NCBI RefSeq assembly: GCF_026625785.1
Contig: NZ_CP113063.1
Location: 3,906,001 to 3,970,000 of the forward strand
Source of the DNA: Gordonia sp. SL306
GTDB lineage: Bacteria > Actinomycetota > Actinomycetes > Mycobacteriales > Mycobacteriaceae
Reading direction: 5' to 3'
Length of the DNA: 64,000 bases
Positions 17,775 through 25,110 of this stretch are shown here, piece by piece. Every line of letters starts with the position of its first letter. Within the stretch, counting starts at the first letter, position 1. Under the pieces are notes generated by a model. It made no database searches and was not told the DNA's origin. It saw only the letters and a list, made by a program, of their open reading frames with translations. A program made the position numbers and the translations under genes.

Positions 17775-18532
17775 CTTTTCTCCGCGAGAGCAACATCGTG
17801 TTCCGTCGTCAGATCCGGATGAACCTGCGCAACCCCGCGTGGGTCCTGATCGGCGTCATGCAACCGATCCTCTATCTGTTGCTGTTCGGTCCGCTGCTCA
17901 CACCGTTGGTGAGTCAGTTCCCCGGCGGCGCCGACAACGCCTACACCTTCCTCGTTCCCGGACTTCTCGTTCAGCTGGGGATCTTCGGCGCGTTCTTTGC
18001 GGGGTTCAGCCTGATCGGCGAGTGGCGTGAAGGTGTCATCGAGGCCGAGCGTGTCACCCCGGCGAGTCGCACCGCGTTGCTGACGGGACGTCTGTGGCGC
18101 GATGTGCTCCAGCTGTTCGTACAGGCGGTCATCCTCGTCGTGCTCGGCCTGATCATGGGGATGCGCGGGTCGTTCGTCGGCATCGTCGTCGGCATCCTGA
18201 TCACCATGATCGTCGGCGGCGCGTGCGCGGCCGCGTCGAATGCCCTGGCCCTCACCACCAAGAGCGAAGACGTGATGGCGCCGGTCATCAACATGGTGAT
18301 GATGCCCGTGCTGCTGCTGTCGGGCATCCTGCTCCCGATGACCCTCGGGCCCACCTGGCTGCAGAAACTGAGCGACTTCATGCCGTTCAAGTGGGTCGTC
18401 GACGGCGTGCGTGATTCGTTCGCCGGCGACATCGCGACATCATCGGTCGCCTGGGGGCTGATCACCGCGATCATCCTGGGAGCACTCGGAACCTGGTGGG
18501 GGACTGCGGTGTTCCGCAAGGAGAACGCGTAG
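17771..18532 (+). CDS. ABC exporter permease, DrrB type (ABC-2 family)
   Basis: This 253-residue ABC-2 permease has about six transmembrane helices, beginning with the conserved amphipathic start (FRRQIRMNLRNPAWVLIGVMQPILYLLLF). It also carries the ABC-2 motif near GEWREGVIEAERVTPASR, which contacts the ATPase. It forms the membrane part of the exporter with the preceding gene, with which it overlaps by 4 bp. It ends next to a dispersed inverted repeat. Confidence 0.92.
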   Translation: MTFLRESNIVFRRQIRMNLRNPAWVLIGVMQPILYLLLFGPLLTPLVSQFPGGADNAYTFLVPGLLVQLGIFGAFFAGFSLIGEWREGVIEAERVTPASRTALLTGRLWRDVLQLFVQAVILVVLGLIMGMRGSFVGIVVGILITMIVGGACAAASNALALTTKSEDVMAPVINMVMMPVLLLSGILLPMTLGPTWLQKLSDFMPFKWVVDGVRDSFAGDIATSSVAWGLITAIILGALGTWWGTAVFRKENA

Positions 18533-18540
18533 GGGCGCGA

Positions 18541-18645
18541 GATCTCGATAACGGCGCCTCGCTGCGCTCGGTGCCTACTCGATCAGCAGGAGTTACCGCT
18601 GGTTGAGTAGCCGCGCGAGCGCAGCGAGCCGGCGTATCGAAACCC
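18541..18645. repeat. inverted pair of REP-like dispersed repeats
   Basis: Two ~46-bp units face each other: 18541-18586 and 18598-18645. When one is reversed they align with most positions identical, including the shared core GAGCGCAGCGAG and the ends GCTG-TGAGTAG and TATCGA. They occupy the gap between the converging exporter and ketosynthase genes and can form one long hairpin. Sequences of this type (GTTGAGTAG...TATCGAAACC) are, as I recall, common intergenic repeats in Gordonia and Rhodococcus. They may also act as a terminator here. Confidence 0.7.
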
Positions 18646-18668
18646 GCTGTGCCCGCATGAGAACGGCC

Positions 18669-19739
18669 TCAGTCGAGGCTGCTCTCCCGCGGAGCCGGGG
18701 GAAGCGTCACGACGGCGCCGGCGTAGCTGAGTCCGGCACCGAAGCCGAGCAGCAGTGCGGTCTGCCCACCCTTCGCCTTGCCGCTCGCGAGCATCTCCTC
18801 CATGGCCAGCGGGATCGAGGCCGCAGACGTGTTGCCGGTGTTCTCGATGTCGTTGGCCATCGGGACGTCGTCGGCGAGTCCGAGGTTCTTCTTCATCAGT
18901 TCGTTGATGCGCGCGTTGGCCTGGTGCGGCACGAAGACCTCGATGTCGTCGATTCCCACACCCGAGGTCTCCAGCACGGTCGACAGGGCTTTCGGCAGGG
19001 TGATCGCTGCCCAGCGGAACACCCGCGGACCCTGCATCGTGACGAACATCCGGCCGACCGGCTCGGACTCGGGGTCTTTGTGCTGGAACTCCTCGGCGCG
19101 GTCCATGTATTCGGGGATGTCCCAGTTCTGGCCGATCGCCTCGGCGTTCTCGCCGTCGCTGCCCCAGACGGTCGGCGAGATCCCGTTCTCGTCGCTCGGC
19201 CCGACGACGACGGCCCCTGCGCCGTCACCGAAGATGAATGCGGTGTTGCGGTCGGTCGGCTCCATGACGACCGACATCGTCTCCACCCCGACGACGAGCA
19301 CGTACTCGGCCGACCCGGCGCGGACGGTGTCTGCCGCGATTCCGAGCCCGTAGCCGAAGCCGCCGCAGCCGGCCGCGACGTCGTAGGCGGGGATGCCGTT
19401 GAGCCCGATGTCGAAGGCCACGATCGGCCCACCGTGCGGGATCTTGGTCTTCCAGCTGTTGGTCGCCAGGATCAGGGCACCGATCTTCTCCTTGTCGACT
19501 CCGGAGTTGCGGATCGCGCGTTCGGCGGCTGCGGCCGCCATCGACCGTGCCGTCTCATCGCCACTGATCCAGCGACGATTCCGGATGCCGCTGCGCTCGA
19601 AGATCCACTCGTCGCTCGAATCGAGCTTCTCGCACACCTCGTCGTTGGTCACCAACCGTTGAGGTCGATACGCGCCGATGCCCAGCATCGCGACGTTCTG
19701 GTGCCCGCTTCTCGCCGCAATTCCCACCGCTGTCTCCAT
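18669..19739 (-). CDS. 3-oxoacyl-ACP synthase III (FabH-like), copy 2
   Basis: This 356-residue KAS III-type enzyme is a paralogue of the 14773 gene. The catalytic triad is intact: Cys125 in AGCGGFGYG, His272 in VPHQANAR and Asn303 in NTGNTSAAS. It has an insertion relative to copy 1 (around residues 205-225, EYMDRAEEFQHKDPESEP), close to where substrate-channel loops lie, so its acyl specificity probably differs. A TACAAT -10 hexamer lies about 25 bp before the start on the minus strand. It is separate from the exporter operon but only a repeat away from it. Confidence 0.88.
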   Translation of the reverse strand: METAVGIAARSGHQNVAMLGIGAYRPQRLVTNDEVCEKLDSSDEWIFERSGIRNRRWISGDETARSMAAAAAERAIRNSGVDKEKIGALILATNSWKTKIPHGGPIVAFDIGLNGIPAYDVAAGCGGFGYGLGIAADTVRAGSAEYVLVVGVETMSVVMEPTDRNTAFIFGDGAGAVVVGPSDENGISPTVWGSDGENAEAIGQNWDIPEYMDRAEEFQHKDPESEPVGRMFVTMQGPRVFRWAAITLPKALSTVLETSGVGIDDIEVFVPHQANARINELMKKNLGLADDVPMANDIENTGNTSAASIPLAMEEMLASGKAKGGQTALLLGFGAGLSYAGAVVTLPPAPRESSLD

Positions 19740-19762
19740 CCCTCGTCGATCGATCGACTGCG

Positions 19763-19790
19763 ATTGTAGGCCTTCATTACCGAGAAGTAA
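19763..19790 (-). promoter_or_regulatory. possible promoter of FabH-like copy 2
   Basis: On the minus strand TACAAT (19763-19768) is a good -10 element. TTACTT (19785-19790) lies about 16 bp upstream as a poor -35. The palindrome GAAAGCTTTC (19791-19800) is next to it. Confidence 0.35.
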
Positions 19791-19893
19791 GAAAGCTTTC
19801 GTCGCCTTTGCGATCCCGTATCCGATTCGACGCCGATCTCCGCGCGCGAGTCGCCGGACGAGGGGATCACCGGGTGTGCGCGGGGCTACCCGC

Positions 19894-20460
19894 TCACCAG
19901 GTGTGGACGACGTTCTGCGCGGCCTCCAGGCCCTGAGAGATCAGCATCTCGGTGGCGTCGATGCCATGCGCGATCAGTAACTCGACGTCGGCACGAGCGG
20001 CCGACGGAAAGGGCTTCAGAACGAAATCGGCCGGGTCCTGCCGGCCGGGTGGTCGTCCGATGCCGAGCCGGACCCGGTGGTAGTCACGTGACCCGATCGA
20101 TTGACTGATGGATCGCAAACCGTTGTGGCCGCCTTCGCCACCGCCTTGCTTGAGCCTGACCAGACCGAGATCGATGTCGAGTTCGTCGTGCAGCACGATC
20201 AGGTCACCCGGCGGGACCGAGTAGAACTTGGCCAGGGGGCCGATCTGTCGTCCGGCCTCGTTCATGTAGACCCGGGGTTTCGCGACGAGGGCCTGGTGGC
20301 CGGCGACGGTGAGGGGCGCAACCTGCGCGCCCGACTTCTTGTGCAGCTTCCACCGCTCGCCGGCCGAGGCGACGAGGCCATCGGCGACCATCGCGCCGAT
20401 GTTGTGCCTCGTCTTCTCGTATTTCGGGCCGGGGTTGCCCAGCCCGACAATCAGTTTCAC
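19894..20460 (-). CDS. pth: peptidyl-tRNA hydrolase
   Basis: Pth releases tRNA from peptidyl-tRNA that drops off the ribosome. The 188-residue protein has the family signatures [16 protein letters not shown] (catalytic His near residue 19), [10 protein letters not shown] and HDELDIDLG, followed by [12 protein letters not shown]. It starts at GTG 20460, 20 bp after rplY on the same strand, the usual order in Mycobacteriales. Confidence 0.97.
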   Translation of the reverse strand: MKLIVGLGNPGPKYEKTRHNIGAMVADGLVASAGERWKLHKKSGAQVAPLTVAGHQALVAKPRVYMNEAGRQIGPLAKFYSVPPGDLIVLHDELDIDLGLVRLKQGGGEGGHNGLRSISQSIGSRDYHRVRLGIGRPPGRQDPADFVLKPFPSAARADVELLIAHGIDATEMLISQGLEAAQNVVHTW

Positions 20461-20480
20461 TGATCAGTTGTGAACGAGGA

Positions 20481-21125
20481 TCACTCTGCCGATTCTTCGG
20501 CAGGAGCCTCGGTCTCTTCCTCGGTGCCCGGGGTCTCCGCGCCGGCCTCTTCGGCCTCGTCCTCGAGCTGCGAGGCGGTCGGTGCCTCGTTGACGGCGAC
20601 GATGAGGGTCTCCGGATCGCTGATCAGCGTGACGCCCTCGGGCAGGTCCAGGTCGGATGCGTGGACCGCGTTGCCCGGCTCGACGCCCTCGACGCTGACG
20701 ACGAACTGCTCGGGGATCGACAGCGCGTCGGCCTCGATCTCGATGTAGCTGGTGTCCTGGGTGACCAGGGTGCCCGGGGCCGCGTCGCCCTCGACGACGA
20801 TGTAGACCTCGACGGTGACCTTCTCGCCGCGGCGGATCACCAGGAGGTCGACGTGCTCGATGTAGTTGCGGATCGGGTGCACGTCGATCTGCTTGGTCAG
20901 CGCGATCTGGCTGGTGCCCTCGATGTCGAGGTCGATGATCGAGTTGGTGCCGGTGTTACGCAGGATCGCGGCCAGCTCGAGCGCCGGGAGATTGAGGTGC
21001 TGCGGATCGGTGCCGTGGCCGTAGAGCACGGCGGGTACGTTGCCCTCGCGGCGGGCACGACGGGCGGCGCCCTTGCCCTTCTCGGTGCGAGTGGTGACCG
21101 TCAGCTTTGCGGTCTGAGTAGCCAT
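20481..21125 (-). CDS. rplY: 50S ribosomal protein L25/general stress protein Ctc
   Basis: This 214-residue member of the long L25/Ctc (TL5) family binds 5S rRNA. The N-terminal domain shows [22 protein letters not shown], followed by the second beta domain. A Glu-rich acidic tail ([18 protein letters not shown]) is typical of actinobacterial forms. The start at 21125 follows GAGGAG at proper spacing. Prs should lie just upstream in relatives; here its 3' end is 42.8 kb away, at the right window edge. Confidence 0.96.
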   Translation of the reverse strand: MATQTAKLTVTTRTEKGKGAARRARREGNVPAVLYGHGTDPQHLNLPALELAAILRNTGTNSIIDLDIEGTSQIALTKQIDVHPIRNYIEHVDLLVIRRGEKVTVEVYIVVEGDAAPGTLVTQDTSYIEIEADALSIPEQFVVSVEGVEPGNAVHASDLDLPEGVTLISDPETLIVAVNEAPTASQLEDEAEEAGAETPGTEEETEAPAEESAE

Positions 21126-21398
21126 GTGGTTCTCCTCGTTCGGCGGTTCGGGTGAACCGCGGTGGTTCGGTGGGTGGGTCGCGGCGAGCGACATCGACCC
21201 CGAACCATCCAGCGGGCCTACAGGTGCCCGCGGAGGAGATCCGCGATGATCGCGCCGATAACGGTGATCGCTCACCCTCGCCGAGACAACGCAGGAAAGA
21301 ATAGTCGATGGCCACGGCCGATGTCACATCGTGCCCGGTGTCCGCACCGCTGGTCGGAGGGTGTTCCCGTGACCCGTCGTCACAGGCATACTGGCCCC

Positions 21399-21842
21399 AT
21401 GACCTCACGAACACCGATCGACATCGTCACCGAGTTCCTCGACGAGTTGGCACGGGGAGACTCGGCGGCCGCCCTCGAGAACGTGGATGAGAACATCGCC
21501 TACACCAATGTCTCGACACCGACCGTTCACGGTAAACGCAAGGTGGCGAAGGTATTCAGTGGACTCGACAACCTCTCGTGGGCCGGCTTCAACTATCGGA
21601 TGGTCAATGTCTCCGCCGACGGTCCGGTGGTCCTCACCGAACGCGTCGACGAACTGCGGATCGGCCGCGTCGCGATGCAGTTCTGGGTGTGCGGCCGATT
21701 CGAGATCGCCGAGGGGCGCATCACGGTGTGGCGGGATTACTTCGACTACTGGGACATGACCAAGGGCCTGGTGAAGGGGTTGGTCGCCGCGGTGATCCCG
21801 GCCGCGCAGAGGCCCCTGCCCGCAAAAACGCTCACCGCGTAG
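21399..21842 (+). CDS. limonene-1,2-epoxide hydrolase-like protein
   Basis: This 147-residue NTF2-fold protein is of the limonene epoxide hydrolase family, which includes M. tuberculosis EphG (Rv2740). The conserved catalytic set is visible: Arg82-x-Asp84 in ERVDEL and Asp113 in WRDYFD, with Tyr and Asn near residues 35-37 (AYTN). It should add water to an epoxide in one step. It stands alone between rplY and asnB on the opposite strand. CATACT (21387-21392) lies 6 nt before the ATG, so the transcript may be leaderless. The natural epoxide is unknown. Confidence 0.82.
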   Translation: MTSRTPIDIVTEFLDELARGDSAAALENVDENIAYTNVSTPTVHGKRKVAKVFSGLDNLSWAGFNYRMVNVSADGPVVLTERVDELRIGRVAMQFWVCGRFEIAEGRITVWRDYFDYWDMTKGLVKGLVAAVIPAAQRPLPAKTLTA

Positions 21843-21851
21843 CCGTCGGCG

Positions 21852-23693
21852 TCAGGCGACCTGCAGGTCGGGTGAGTACATCTCGATCCAATGGTAGAGA
21901 TCGAGCACCCGATCCATCTGGGTACGGACCTCGGGCGACACATCATGGGCAGACTCCGCCGTCATGGCCTTGACGGCGCGGCGGTCGACGAGATCGAACA
22001 CCTGATGGCCCCGCTCGGCGGCGATGTCGTCCAGCTGCTGCTGCAGGGTGATGGTGTACTTGAGGTCCTGGGTCGACGGGTACGGGCTCTTGGTCCGATC
22101 GACCACCGACTGCGGTAGGACGTGCTTAGTCGCGTGACGCAGCAGGCTCTTCTCGCGACCGTCGAAGGTCTTGAACGCCCATGGTGTGTTGTAGACGTAT
22201 TCGACGAGCCGGTGATCGCAGAACGGAACACGTACCTCGAGACCGACCGCCATGGATGCGCGGTCCTTGCGGTCCAGCAGCATTCGGACGAAGCGGGTGA
22301 GGTGGAGGTGGCAGATGACCCGCATCCGGCGTTCCTCCGACGATTCACCGTCGACGGTGGGGATCGCCGCGAGGGCGGTGGCGTACTGGTCGTCGACGTA
22401 GGAGTCGATGTCGAGGGTCTGCTGCATCTCGGGAGTGAGCATGGCGTAGCGCGAACGGGTGAGCGCACTGCCGAACGCCAGCCACGGGAAGGTCTCGGCG
22501 TTGCGTGAGCCCTCATCGAAGAACCACCGGTAGCCGCCGAACACCTCATCTGCCGATTCTCCGGACAGCGCGACCGTCGATTCGGCCCGGATCGCCTTGA
22601 ACAACAGGTAGAGCGAGCTGTCCATGTCTCCGAGGCCGGCCGGGATGTCGCGGGCTCCGATGACCGCCCTGCGCACGGCGGGATCGGTGAGATCCGCGGG
22701 ATCGAGCATGACGTCGCGGTGCATCGACCCCACATGCGTTGCGACGTCACGGACATACGGCGAGTCGGGAGTGTCCCGCATCTCGTCCGGCCGGAAGTTC
22801 TCCTCCTGATTGACGAAATCGACCGCATAGCTGTGTACGCGACGGCCCTCTTCGCCGAGGTGGGCGGCGGCGAGACCGGTGAGCGCGCTCGAATCCAAGC
22901 CGCCGGAGAGCAATACGCATCGCGGGACGTCGGCGATCAGTTGCCGGTTCACGATGTCGGTCATCAGCTCGCGCACATGATCTACGGTCTCATCGACGTC
23001 GTCGGTGTGCTCGTGCGCGGGCAGCGACCAATAGGTCCGGGTGGCGCAGCCATCGCGTGAGACAGTGACGACGGTGCCCGGCTCGACCTCGCGGATGTGC
23101 TTCCACATCGACCACCCGGGCGCCTTGGTGACCGCGAAGAGTTCCCGGAATCCATCGGCGTCCACGGTGTGCGGCACCAGCGGATTCGCCAGGATCGCCT
23201 TGGGTTCCGATCCGAACACCACGCCGTCGTCGGTCTGCGAATAGTAGAAGGGCTTGATGCCCAGTCGATCCCGCACCATGACGAGCTGCTCGGTTCGGCC
23301 GTCCCAGATCGCGAAGGCGTACATGCCGTTCAGTCGGTCCACCACTTCGGTGCCCCACTCGAGGTATCCGTGCAGCACCACCTCGGTGTCACTCTCGGTG
23401 TGGAACTCGTGACCGGCGTTGGCCAGCTGCCCACGGAGTTCGCGGAAGTTGTAGGTCTCGCCGCTGTAGACGATTGCGACGTCGCCGGACGGCGTGTTCG
23501 CCACCATGGGCTGTCGCCCCATCGGCAGATCGATGATCGCCAGCCGACGATGGCCGAGGCCGACGTGTCGGTCGACGTAGGTCCCCACGTCGTCCGGACC
23601 GCGATCGCTCATCGTCGCGGTCATCTCGTCGAGAATGTTCTTCTTGCTTGCCATCTCGTGGGTGTAACCCACCCAGCCGGTTATTCCGCACAT
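21852..23693 (-). CDS. asnB: asparagine synthetase (glutamine-hydrolysing)
   Basis: This 613-residue class B synthetase forms asparagine from aspartate, ATP and glutamine. Met1-Cys2 in MCGITGW supplies the N-terminal glutaminase nucleophile after Met removal. The synthetase domain has the PP-loop SGGLDSSALTG. I fixed the start at 23693 because Cys must be residue 2; the frame opens 16 codons earlier. The upstream leader is AT-rich and can fold (23707-23771). Homologues also amidate cell-wall diaminopimelate in some actinobacteria, so free asparagine is not certain to be the product. Confidence 0.92.
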   Translation of the reverse strand: MCGITGWVGYTHEMASKKNILDEMTATMSDRGPDDVGTYVDRHVGLGHRRLAIIDLPMGRQPMVANTPSGDVAIVYSGETYNFRELRGQLANAGHEFHTESDTEVVLHGYLEWGTEVVDRLNGMYAFAIWDGRTEQLVMVRDRLGIKPFYYSQTDDGVVFGSEPKAILANPLVPHTVDADGFRELFAVTKAPGWSMWKHIREVEPGTVVTVSRDGCATRTYWSLPAHEHTDDVDETVDHVRELMTDIVNRQLIADVPRCVLLSGGLDSSALTGLAAAHLGEEGRRVHSYAVDFVNQEENFRPDEMRDTPDSPYVRDVATHVGSMHRDVMLDPADLTDPAVRRAVIGARDIPAGLGDMDSSLYLLFKAIRAESTVALSGESADEVFGGYRWFFDEGSRNAETFPWLAFGSALTRSRYAMLTPEMQQTLDIDSYVDDQYATALAAIPTVDGESSEERRMRVICHLHLTRFVRMLLDRKDRASMAVGLEVRVPFCDHRLVEYVYNTPWAFKTFDGREKSLLRHATKHVLPQSVVDRTKSPYPSTQDLKYTITLQQQLDDIAAERGHQVFDLVDRRAVKAMTAESAHDVSPEVRTQMDRVLDLYHWIEMYSPDLQVA

Positions 23694-23706
23694 GAAACGC
23701 GCCCCA

Positions 23707-23771
23707 CCTTCAGTGATTAGCGGTGCTAAATAAATTCGCAATTCCGTTGTAACACGGAACTAATCTGAAGG
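23707..23771 (-). promoter_or_regulatory. AT-rich foldable leader upstream of asnB
   Basis: CCTTCAG-TGATTAG (23707-23720) is complementary to CTAATC-TGAAGG (23760-23771). Inside lies a second inverted repeat, TTCCGT-N6-ACGGAA. The segment is markedly AT-rich for this genome and ends 13 bp before the asnB start. It could be a promoter/operator or a structured 5' leader. I do not recognise a known riboswitch. Confidence 0.4.
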
Positions 23772-23825
23772 GCGACGCGCCTTTTCGCTCTCGCGAGGAA
23801 TGTCCGAAAGGTCGTGTCGGTGGTG

Positions 23826-24179
23826 TCAGAGAATCTCGTCGAGCCTGTCCACCGGTCGGGCAAGACGAGTTCCCTTGTCGGTCACCACGAATGGTCGCTC
23901 GACCAGAATCGGGTGCTGGACCATCTCGGTGAGCAGCTTGTCCTCGGGCAACGACGCGAGATCGAGTTCCTTGTAGAGCGATTCGCGTTTGCGGACCGCG
24001 TCGCGGGCGGTCAGACCGGCATCGTCGAGCAGTTGGGTCAGCTGATCGCGGGTATATGGCTGATCGAGATACTTGACGACGGTGGGTTCGATCCCGGCGT
24101 CGCGGAGCTTCTCGAGCGCCTTGCGGGAAGTCGAGCACTTCGGGTTGTGATAAATCGTCGCGTCCACGTCGAAAACCAT
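23826..24179 (-). CDS. ArsC-family arsenate reductase-like protein
   Basis: This 117-residue thioredoxin-fold protein is of the glutaredoxin-dependent ArsC family. The N-terminal HNPKCSTSRKA holds the nucleophilic Cys15. The conserved Arg set follows, including the RPFVV segment near residue 95 that binds arsenate. No other ars genes are nearby, so it may be the Spx/YffB-like paralogue rather than a true arsenic determinant. It is divergent from the phenylpropanoid-like cluster. Confidence 0.85.
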   Translation of the reverse strand: MVFDVDATIYHNPKCSTSRKALEKLRDAGIEPTVVKYLDQPYTRDQLTQLLDDAGLTARDAVRKRESLYKELDLASLPEDKLLTEMVQHPILVERPFVVTDKGTRLARPVDRLDEIL

Positions 24180-24271
24180 ACTCGCTGTTCACGAGCTCGT
24201 AGATGGTGCCGCTGCGCGGCAATCACCGAAGGGCGGTGTTCGTCACCCGGTGCCGGTTCTCGGCGGGCGCG

Positions 24272-24318
24272 TTGACGCACGGCGTCGAGAGAGTAATAAT
24301 CAGGAAACCTGATTATTA
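24272..24318 (+). promoter_or_regulatory. promoter and palindromic operator of the cou-like operon
   Basis: TTGACG (24272-24277) and AATAAT (24295-24300), 17 bp apart, make a strong promoter. A perfect inverted repeat, TAATAATCAGG-AAA-CCTGATTATTA (24294-24318), covers the -10 and start region and runs into the ribosome-binding site AGGAG. A near copy lies at 30877-30901 before the MFS gene. The MarR-type regulator at 30434 is the likely binder, as CouR is in Rhodococcus. Confidence 0.75.
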
Positions 24319-24327
24319 GGAGTCGGC

Positions 24328-25110
24328 ATGGAAACAGCGCTACCCCCGTCACTGCGGGTCGAACGAGACGGCCCGGTCGCGATCCTGACACTCGCGCGGC
24401 CGGAGAAGCGGAACGCCCTCAACGACAAGATGGTGAGGGGGATCGAGGACTTCTTCCGACACCTCGAACCCGGGATCAGGGCGGTGGTCCTCGCTGCGGA
24501 CGGCGACCATTTCTCCGCCGGCCTGGATCTGTCCGAGATGGTCGAGCGAAGTACCTTCGAGGGAGTCGCCCACTCGCAGATGTGGCATCGCGCGTTCCGT
24601 GAGATCGAGCAGGCGCCGGTACCGGTCATCGCGGTGTTGCGCGGGGCGGTGGTCGGCGGTGGACTGGAACTGGCCGCCACCGCACATCTTCGCGTCGCCG
24701 AACAGTCGACGTTCTATGCGCTGCCCGAAGGGCAGCGCGGGCTCTTCGTGGGTGGCGGGGCCTCGGTGCGGATCCCACGGTTGATCGGCACGTCGCGGAT
24801 GGTGGACATGATGCTGACCGGTCGCCGGTACAGCGGCGAAGAGGGTGAGCGCATCGGACTCAACCAGTACCTCGTGCAGGATGGCGCCGGACTCACGACG
24901 GCCATGGATCTCGCGCGACGCGTCGCCGACAATCCTCCGCAGACGAACTTCGCGGTCACGGCGGCGTTGCCGCTGATCGCCGAGGCCAATCCGCGCGAAG
25001 GTTCGATGATGGAGTCGCTGGTGGCCGCGCTGGCCCAGGGCACCGACGACGCGAAGTCGCGGATGTCGGACTTCCTGACCGGACGCGGCGCCAAGGTGGA
25101 ACGACCGTGA
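24328..25110 (+). CDS. enoyl-CoA hydratase/isomerase (crotonase), cou-like cluster
   Basis: This 260-residue crotonase-fold protein hydrates or otherwise processes an enoyl-CoA. HFSAGLDLSEM and RGAVVGGGLELA build the oxyanion hole, and LPEGQRGLF lies where the catalytic acid sits. It is the first gene of an operon in which every junction overlaps. By position it corresponds to the p-coumaroyl-CoA hydratase role (CouH) in Rhodococcus; a lyase of the feruloyl-CoA type is the alternative. The ATG follows AGGAG by 6 nt. The next gene starts at an overlapping GTGA. Confidence 0.85.
   Translation: METALPPSLRVERDGPVAILTLARPEKRNALNDKMVRGIEDFFRHLEPGIRAVVLAADGDHFSAGLDLSEMVERSTFEGVAHSQMWHRAFREIEQAPVPVIAVLRGAVVGGGLELAATAHLRVAEQSTFYALPEGQRGLFVGGGASVRIPRLIGTSRMVDMMLTGRRYSGEEGERIGLNQYLVQDGAGLTTAMDLARRVADNPPQTNFAVTAALPLIAEANPREGSMMESLVAALAQGTDDAKSRMSDFLTGRGAKVERP

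Noticed and set aside
23826-24179. An arsenic resistance operon
   Set aside because: Only the ArsC-like gene is present; no ArsR, ArsB or Acr3 gene is nearby.
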